A stretch of 19,190 nucleotides of DNA from CAZFLM01 sp964519955 (GTDB taxonomy: Bacteria > Armatimonadota > Chthonomonadetes > Chthonomonadales > CAJBBX01). The notes beneath the pieces were generated by a model, which did not search any database, was not told where the DNA came from, and saw only the letters and a program-made list of their open reading frames with translations. Every line of letters begins with the position of its first letter. Positions within the stretch are counted from its first letter, which is position 1. The DNA lies in contig CAZFLM010000103.1 of NCBI GenBank assembly GCA_964519955.1, forward strand, positions 1 to 19,190, in the 5' to 3' direction. Made by a program: the position numbers and the translations under genes. Shown here piece after piece: positions 15,795 to 19,190 of the stretch.

Positions 15795-15823
15795 TTGACA
15801 CGCGTGCCCGCGAGGGGTAGGAT
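15795..15823 (+). promoter_or_regulatory. Sigma70-type promoter for the TIR island
   Basis: A perfect TTGACA -35 box at 15795-15800 is followed by exactly 17 bp and a TAGGAT -10 box (15818-15823), which matches the consensus at four of six positions. Transcription would start near 15830, leaving a leader of about 170 nt before the TIR start. It is the best-looking promoter in the window and I see no gene between it and 16002. Confidence 0.6.
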
Positions 15824-15991
15824 GGTGACGGTGGCCTGCCTCTGTTGCCTCAGGGCCACGAGCTTCCTCCGCGTACCGCTAGCGATGGCAAGGGCAGTGC
15901 CGGCGCGGGGGGGCAGACGTGAGCTACATGGAGCTACCGCACCGGTGCTGTGAGCGCGCAGTCGAGGCAGCAGTCGTTCGACCTCGGTGCT

Positions 15992-16004
15992 GGAGGTGAT
16001 AGTG
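15992..16004 (+). promoter_or_regulatory. Full-length Shine-Dalgarno deciding the TIR start
   Basis: GGAGGTGAT at 15992-16000 is a nine-base match to the 16S rRNA 3' tail complement and places its GGAGG core 5 nt before GTG at 16002. The more upstream GTG at 15987 lies before this site, so the shorter protein is favoured. Confidence 0.6.
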
Positions 16005-17186
16005 GAGAAGAGCAAGTCGTTTGGCCGCGTGGCGCTTAAGCCGGAGCACATCCAGAAGATAGCTGGGGCGTTCCGGGAACGGATACCGCGTGACGATCGC
16101 GATCGTCTGGTCCCTCTCCTGACCGTGACGCTGCCCGGCGAACGCTGGGTTCACGCAACCGAGGCCGAGTTCTACTCGGACATCACGAAGGACGGGGCCA
16201 CCTACAGCTACCGGCTCATCGCGCCGCACTCGTACGATTTCATATTGGCCCTGGAGTCCGACTGCCTGCGCGCGACGGTCAGTGCGCCTCAGAGGGCGGA
16301 TGTTGAGGCCGTCTTCAGTGTCATCGAAGGGCTGGTCGCCGAGGCATCGCGCTCCGACTGCCAGACTGCCGAGCGACGGGTAGAGAAGTCGAAGAGATAT
16401 GCCCGTGTGTTCTTGCGGCCCGAGCACATCCAAGCGGTCGCGGAGGCGTTCCGAGCGCGAGCACCGGTGGACAGCCTGGGCTACCTGCCCCCTACCCTGA
16501 CCGTGTCACTGGCCGACGAACGATGGGATCACGCGACCGAGGAGGAATTCTACTCAGACATTATCAAGGAAGGGGCTACCTACAGGTACCGCCTGGGTTC
16601 CCGCGGCGGGCGCGACCTCGTACTGGCCCAGGAGCGCGAGCACCTCCACGCCGATGTGTCCGCGCCGACCCGAGCGGATGTTGAGGCCGTCTTTCTCGTC
16701 ATCGAGAGGGTAGCGGCACTCACGCGACGCACCGACGACGCGCCTACCGATCCACCCGCAAAGCAGGAGGATGTTCTACCCACGGTGTTCATCGGGCACG
16801 GCAGCGACGCGCAGTGGCGGGACCTGAAGGACCACCTGCACGAGAAGCACCACTACGAGGTGAGCGCGTACGAGATCGGAGCACGAGCGGGACACGCCAT
16901 TCGGGACGTCCTCGAAGAGCTGATGGGGGTCAGCACGATGGCATTCCTGGTCATGACCGGTGACGACGAGACGTCCGATGGTGGCCTACGGGCGCGTCAG
17001 AATGTCATCCACGAGATAGGGCTCTGTCAGGGGCGTCTCGGGTTCACCCGAGCCATCGTGCTGCTTGAGGAAGGCGTCGAGGAGTTCTCGAACATGCACG
17101 GGATACAGCAGATACGCTTTGGCAAGGGAGCGATCCGCGAGACGTTCGGCGACGTCGTGGCAACCATCCGCCGCGAGTTCCCGTAG
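16002..17186 (+). CDS. TIR-like protein with duplicated N-terminal domain
   Basis: A 394-residue protein. The C-terminal part (about 262-394) is a TIR-like nucleotide-binding domain of the CAP12/Pycsar type: VFIGHGSD at the first strand, YEIGARAGHAIRDVLEELM, TMAFLVMTGDDET, then ARQNVIHEIGLCQGRLGF with the putative catalytic glutamate E338, and VLLEEGVEEFSNMHGIQ. Such domains cleave NAD+ in known immune effectors. The N-terminal part is two ungapped 111-residue repeats (about 1-111 and 127-237), 68 identical positions by eye, each with a conserved ERWxHATExEFYSDI and SAPxRADVEAVF. The GTG at 16002 follows GGAGGTGAT (15992-16000), complementary to the 16S tail; a GTG at 15987 in frame is the alternative, with poorer context. 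The next gene starts 2 nt after its stop. Confidence 0.85.
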   Translation: MEKSKSFGRVALKPEHIQKIAGAFRERIPRDDRDRLVPLLTVTLPGERWVHATEAEFYSDITKDGATYSYRLIAPHSYDFILALESDCLRATVSAPQRADVEAVFSVIEGLVAEASRSDCQTAERRVEKSKRYARVFLRPEHIQAVAEAFRARAPVDSLGYLPPTLTVSLADERWDHATEEEFYSDIIKEGATYRYRLGSRGGRDLVLAQEREHLHADVSAPTRADVEAVFLVIERVAALTRRTDDAPTDPPAKQEDVLPTVFIGHGSDAQWRDLKDHLHEKHHYEVSAYEIGARAGHAIRDVLEELMGVSTMAFLVMTGDDETSDGGLRARQNVIHEIGLCQGRLGFTRAIVLLEEGVEEFSNMHGIQQIRFGKGAIRETFGDVVATIRREFP

Positions 17187-17188
17187 CG

Positions 17189-17581
17189 GTGCCCACCACC
17201 CACGAAGACGCCTTCGTCTCCGCGTTCATCGTTCCCGAGAAGCGGGAGCGTTACCGGTCGCTGCTGGGCAACCCGAAGCGGCGGCGCACGATCCTGCGCG
17301 AGCTGTACCACCGCCTGCCGTTCAGGCCGGAGCGGGCCACGGAGCTGAAGGGCGCGGCGCACTTCGCGGAGCCGCTGGAGGCGCTGCTGCGGGGCAAGGG
17401 CGCGGGCGACACGTGCTACCTGATCTCGCCGGACGAGGCGCTGGATGGGCGCGAGACGCCGCTGCGCGAAGCGCTGGACGCGCTGGTGGGCGGCGACGGG
17501 GCGGGTGTGGCGTGCTGCGTGGCGGGGCGGCTGGCGGTGTGGAAGGGCGAGGGCGAGTGCTGGGTGCTGGAGCGAGGCTAG
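17189..17581 (+). CDS. Conserved 130-residue hypothetical protein, copy 1
   Basis: A 130-residue protein with a GTG start only 2 nt after the TIR stop, which suggests translational coupling; no separate ribosome site is visible. It has a basic N-terminal half (VPEKRERYRSLLGNPKRRRT) and an alpha/beta-looking C-terminal half (CYLISPDEALDGRETPL, VACCVAGRLAVWKGEG). I believe it belongs to a family of uncharacterised proteins with the same KRER...LL...KRR and SPD..LDGRE blocks, but I cannot name a function. A second copy at 18580 differs at 11 of 130 positions. It is followed at once by a 103-bp inverted-repeat element. Confidence 0.72.
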   Translation: MPTTHEDAFVSAFIVPEKRERYRSLLGNPKRRRTILRELYHRLPFRPERATELKGAAHFAEPLEALLRGKGAGDTCYLISPDEALDGRETPLREALDALVGGDGAGVACCVAGRLAVWKGEGECWVLERG

Positions 17582-17584
17582 GGC

Positions 17585-17687
17585 GCCCCCCGACCCCCAA
17601 CTGCTGGGGGAGAACCTGCCGCGGCCGACACCGCCAACCACGGCGCTGCGACCACCTAGACTCCCCCAGAATTGGGGGCTGGGGGGC
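17585..17687. repeat. 103-bp inverted-repeat element, copy 1
   Basis: Arms GCCCCCCGACCCCCAA...TGGGGGAG (17585-17612) and CTCCCCCAG...GGGGGCTGGGGGGC (17661-17687) are near-perfect inverted repeats, enclosing about 48 bp. A second copy lies at 18976-19077, again just after the 130-residue gene. In RNA it would fold into a long hairpin; in DNA it resembles a non-coding miniature element. I see no transposase gene. Confidence 0.7.
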
Positions 17688-17706
17688 CGTCGGGCAGGAG
17701 CGGATG

Positions 17707-18309
17707 ATGCCGGACACACCTGACGCACCGCTGGGCCTGGGCGATGGCGACGTGGGCGATGCCTGGGGCGACGCACCCACCCGCGGCGAGTTAGCGCCGA
17801 TACCGCCGGACGAGGCGGCGCGGCTGCTCTCGTCGCTGGAGGCCGCGGAGTCGATCATCGCGTTCGACGCGGCATGCGAGACGACGGTCGTGTTCCGCGA
17901 AGCTGTGGGCGTGCTGGCCCGGCGCACGGCAGGACGGGTTGTGCCGCTCGACGACGTCGCCGATCTGCTCCGCGGAGCGGTGGTGACGCACAACCACCCT
18001 TCGGGACGGCCCTTCACGCCGGGCGACGTGTCGTTCGCGGTGCGGTGCGAGTTGGCGGAGCTGCGCGTCGTGTCCGGGCACACGGCCTGGTCGCTGCGGC
18101 CCGGCGCGGTGGCGTGGAACGCCGCGGAGTGGGAGGCGGGGCTGCGAGACAAGGTGGACGCGCACCTGGACGCCGCCAAGCGCGAGGTCGCCTGGTCAGA
18201 CCGTCGCTTCGCCAGCGCAGCAGAGCAGGAAGGCGCCATCCTGGACCTTGCGTGGAGCCGCCTTGCCGAGGACGGCGTCTTGCTGTACACTCGTACCGAG
18301 GTGAGATGA
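17707..18309 (+). CDS. JAB/MPN-domain (RadC/phage-like) putative metalloprotease
   Basis: A 200-residue protein with a JAB/MPN-type metalloprotease motif. The key segment THNHPSGRPFTPGDVSFA supplies H95, H97, T104 and D107, that is HxH followed by D after nine residues with Thr in the usual Ser place; this spacing is that of phage-type JAB proteins rather than RadC, which has ten. The following CELAELRVVSG and WSLRPG strands fit that group. The N-terminal 60 residues are acidic and probably form a linker plus one strand (TTVVFREAVG). AGGAG at 17696-17700 lies 6 nt before ATG 17707, with an in-frame ATG at 17704 as alternative. It overlaps the next gene by ATGA. No phage structural gene is nearby. 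Confidence 0.7.
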   Translation: MPDTPDAPLGLGDGDVGDAWGDAPTRGELAPIPPDEAARLLSSLEAAESIIAFDAACETTVVFREAVGVLARRTAGRVVPLDDVADLLRGAVVTHNHPSGRPFTPGDVSFAVRCELAELRVVSGHTAWSLRPGAVAWNAAEWEAGLRDKVDAHLDAAKREVAWSDRRFASAAEQEGAILDLAWSRLAEDGVLLYTRTEVR

Positions 18310-18563
18310 TGGACGGGCTATGTGATGGGTCACTGATGTTCCCCAACAGTCCGATCTGCGACGGGTGCCGCAACATCGAGAGCTGGATGAAGCGCACGTG
18401 CGCGGCGTATCCGGCCGGCATCCCTGAGGAGATCTGGAGTGGCGAGGTCGACCACCGGCAGCCGCACGATGGCGACCGCGGCATCACATTCGTGGCTGCT
18501 AACGACGACTGGAAGCAGCGCGTCGCCTCCCACTTCGCCCGGCGCCTCGTCAAGACCGCGTAA
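18306..18563 (+). CDS. Small cysteine-containing hypothetical protein
   Basis: An 85-residue protein whose ATG overlaps the JAB-gene stop (ATGA), with GAGGTGA just upstream, so the two are translationally coupled. Cysteines C6, C19, C22 and C33 (CDGCRNIESW, RTCAAYPAGIP) form a possible zinc knuckle. The stretch PAGIPEEIWSGEVDHRQP followed by GDRGITF resembles, from memory, a family of short proteins with an IPEEI...DHR.P..GD.GI core found in bacterial and phage genomes; its role is unknown. An ATG one codon later (18309) is an equally possible start. Confidence 0.68.
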   Translation: MMDGLCDGSLMFPNSPICDGCRNIESWMKRTCAAYPAGIPEEIWSGEVDHRQPHDGDRGITFVAANDDWKQRVASHFARRLVKTA

Positions 18564-18579
18564 GGTATCCCCCTACCCC

Positions 18580-18972
18580 ATGCTCACCACCCACGAAGAC
18601 GCCTTCGTCTCCGCGTTCATCGTCCCCGAGAAGCGGGAGCGCTACCGGTCGCTGCTGGGCAGCCCGAAGCGGCGGAGCACGATCCTGCGCGAGCTGTACC
18701 ACCGCCTGGCGTTCAGGCCGGAGCGGGCCACGGAGCTGAAGGGCGCGGCGTCCTTCGCGGAGCCGCTGGAGACGCTGCTGCGGGGCAAGGGCGCGGGCGA
18801 CACGTGCTACGTGATCTCGCCGGACGAGGAGCTGGATGGGCGCGAGATGCCGCTGCGCGAAGCGCTGGACGCGCTGGTGGGCGGCGACGGGGCGAGCGTG
18901 GCGTGCTGCGTGGTGGGCCGGCTGGCGGTGTGGAAGGGCGAGGGCGAGTGCTGGGTGCTGGAGCGAGGCTAA
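18580..18972 (+). CDS. Conserved 130-residue hypothetical protein, copy 2
   Basis: Near-identical paralogue of the protein at 17189: 119 of 130 residues match by eye, without gaps. Differences are spread along the chain (for example N28S, R33S, P44A, H58S). It starts with ATG instead of GTG, 16 nt after the small cysteine gene, with no clear ribosome site. The similarity continues through the stop into the 102-bp inverted-repeat element, so gene plus element were duplicated as a unit of about 500 bp. An intact frame in both copies suggests both are or were recently under selection, although the duplication may simply be young. Confidence 0.72.
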   Translation: MLTTHEDAFVSAFIVPEKRERYRSLLGSPKRRSTILRELYHRLAFRPERATELKGAASFAEPLETLLRGKGAGDTCYVISPDEELDGREMPLREALDALVGGDGASVACCVVGRLAVWKGEGECWVLERG

Positions 18973-18975
18973 GGC

Positions 18976-19077
18976 GCCCCCCGACCCCCAACGCTGGGGG
19001 AGAACCTGCCGCGGCCGACGCCCGCAACCACGGCGCGGCGACCACCTAGACTCCCCCAGAATTGGGGGCTGGGGGGC
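18976..19077. repeat. 102-bp inverted-repeat element, copy 2
   Basis: Second copy of the element at 17585-17687, with arms at 18976-19002 and 19051-19077 and only a few differences (a base lost in the first arm, scattered changes in the loop). It ends directly against the truncated third gene copy. Confidence 0.7.
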
Positions 19078-19081
19078 GCGA

Positions 19082-19190
19082 CGCGAGATGCCGCTGCGCG
19101 AAGCGCTGGACGCGCTGGCGGGCGGCGGCGGGGCAGGCGTGGCGTGCTGCGTGGCGGGGCGGCTGGCGGTGTGGAAGGGCGAGGGCGAGT
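19082..19190 (+). pseudogene. Third, 5'-truncated copy of the 130-residue gene (runs off the window)
   Basis: From 19082 the sequence matches the 3' part of the two upstream copies (copy 2 from 18841 onward), but the first 265 or so bases of the gene are missing and are replaced by the inverted-repeat element. The frame is still open to the window end. It has an in-frame ATG at 19088, corresponding to the Met in copy 2 (REMPLREALDAL), so a short protein could be made. Downstream bases resemble copy 1 (GVACCVAGRLAVW), giving a mosaic. It continues past the window. Confidence 0.6.

Larger units (their letters stand above)
15701..16001 (+). other. Intergenic region between the RND and TIR genes
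   Basis: About 300 bp holding the 11-bp tandem repeats, the TTGACA/TAGGAT promoter and a leader of about 170 nt. Short frames are open here, but none has a convincing composition or ribosome site, so I call no gene. Confidence 0.5.

Noticed and set aside
12361..15798. 1145-residue plus-strand frame over the RND permease
   Set aside because: Out of frame with the permease, which has all family motifs; the alternative is low-complexity Gly/Ala/Arg/His-rich sequence.
15687..15953. 88-residue plus-strand frame in the TIR leader
   Set aside because: Runs through the tandem repeats and promoter, lacks a ribosome site, and has no conserved-looking segment.

Overview
The window is GC-rich DNA from a diderm bacterium: it encodes a TolC-type outer-membrane channel, an RND permease and a likely Tat-exported glycosidase. 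Hopanoid genes, two TTG starts supported by ribosome sites, a Uma2 nuclease, and a Gfo/Idh/MocA oxidoreductase near a URO-D-like protein would fit Armatimonadota or a similar under-sampled diderm phylum. That placement is an inference from gene content only; no rRNA or phylogenetic marker is present.

Region 1 (155-7428) reads as one seven-gene operon with gaps of 4 to 12 nt. It runs hpnH, hpnA, ispH, hpnG, a Uma2-family nuclease, a TolC-family channel and a long coiled-coil HlyD-type adaptor. HpnH and HpnG act in sequence (diploptene to adenosylhopane to ribosylhopane), IspH supplies isoprenoid precursor, and the export genes at the end raise the possibility of coupled envelope or hopanoid transport. 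The operon is followed by a cluster of palindromes and direct repeats (7434-7625), including a strong terminator-like hairpin.

Region 2 (7637-12359) holds a probable small minus-strand gene, a glycoside hydrolase family 5 enzyme, a Gfo/Idh/MocA oxidoreductase, a URO-D superfamily protein and a cysteine-rich zinc-ribbon-like protein of unknown function. Inverted copies of a dispersed repeat flank the last gene.

Region 3 (12518-15700) encodes a full-length RND efflux permease. It is a plausible partner for the distant TolC/HlyD pair and has its own hairpin just ahead of the start codon.

Region 4 (15701-19190) is an accessory island. A good sigma70-type promoter precedes a TIR-like (CAP12/Pycsar-type fold) protein whose N-terminal half is two ungapped 111-residue repeats, about 61% identical by eye. 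It is followed by a 130-residue protein family present as two near-identical copies plus a third 5'-truncated copy at the window edge, each of the two full copies followed by a ~103 bp inverted-repeat element. Between them lie a phage-type JAB/MPN-domain gene and a small cysteine-containing gene that overlap by ATGA. This is the part most likely to contain an undescribed system, possibly defensive, though no nucleotide cyclase or other recognised defence partner is visible.
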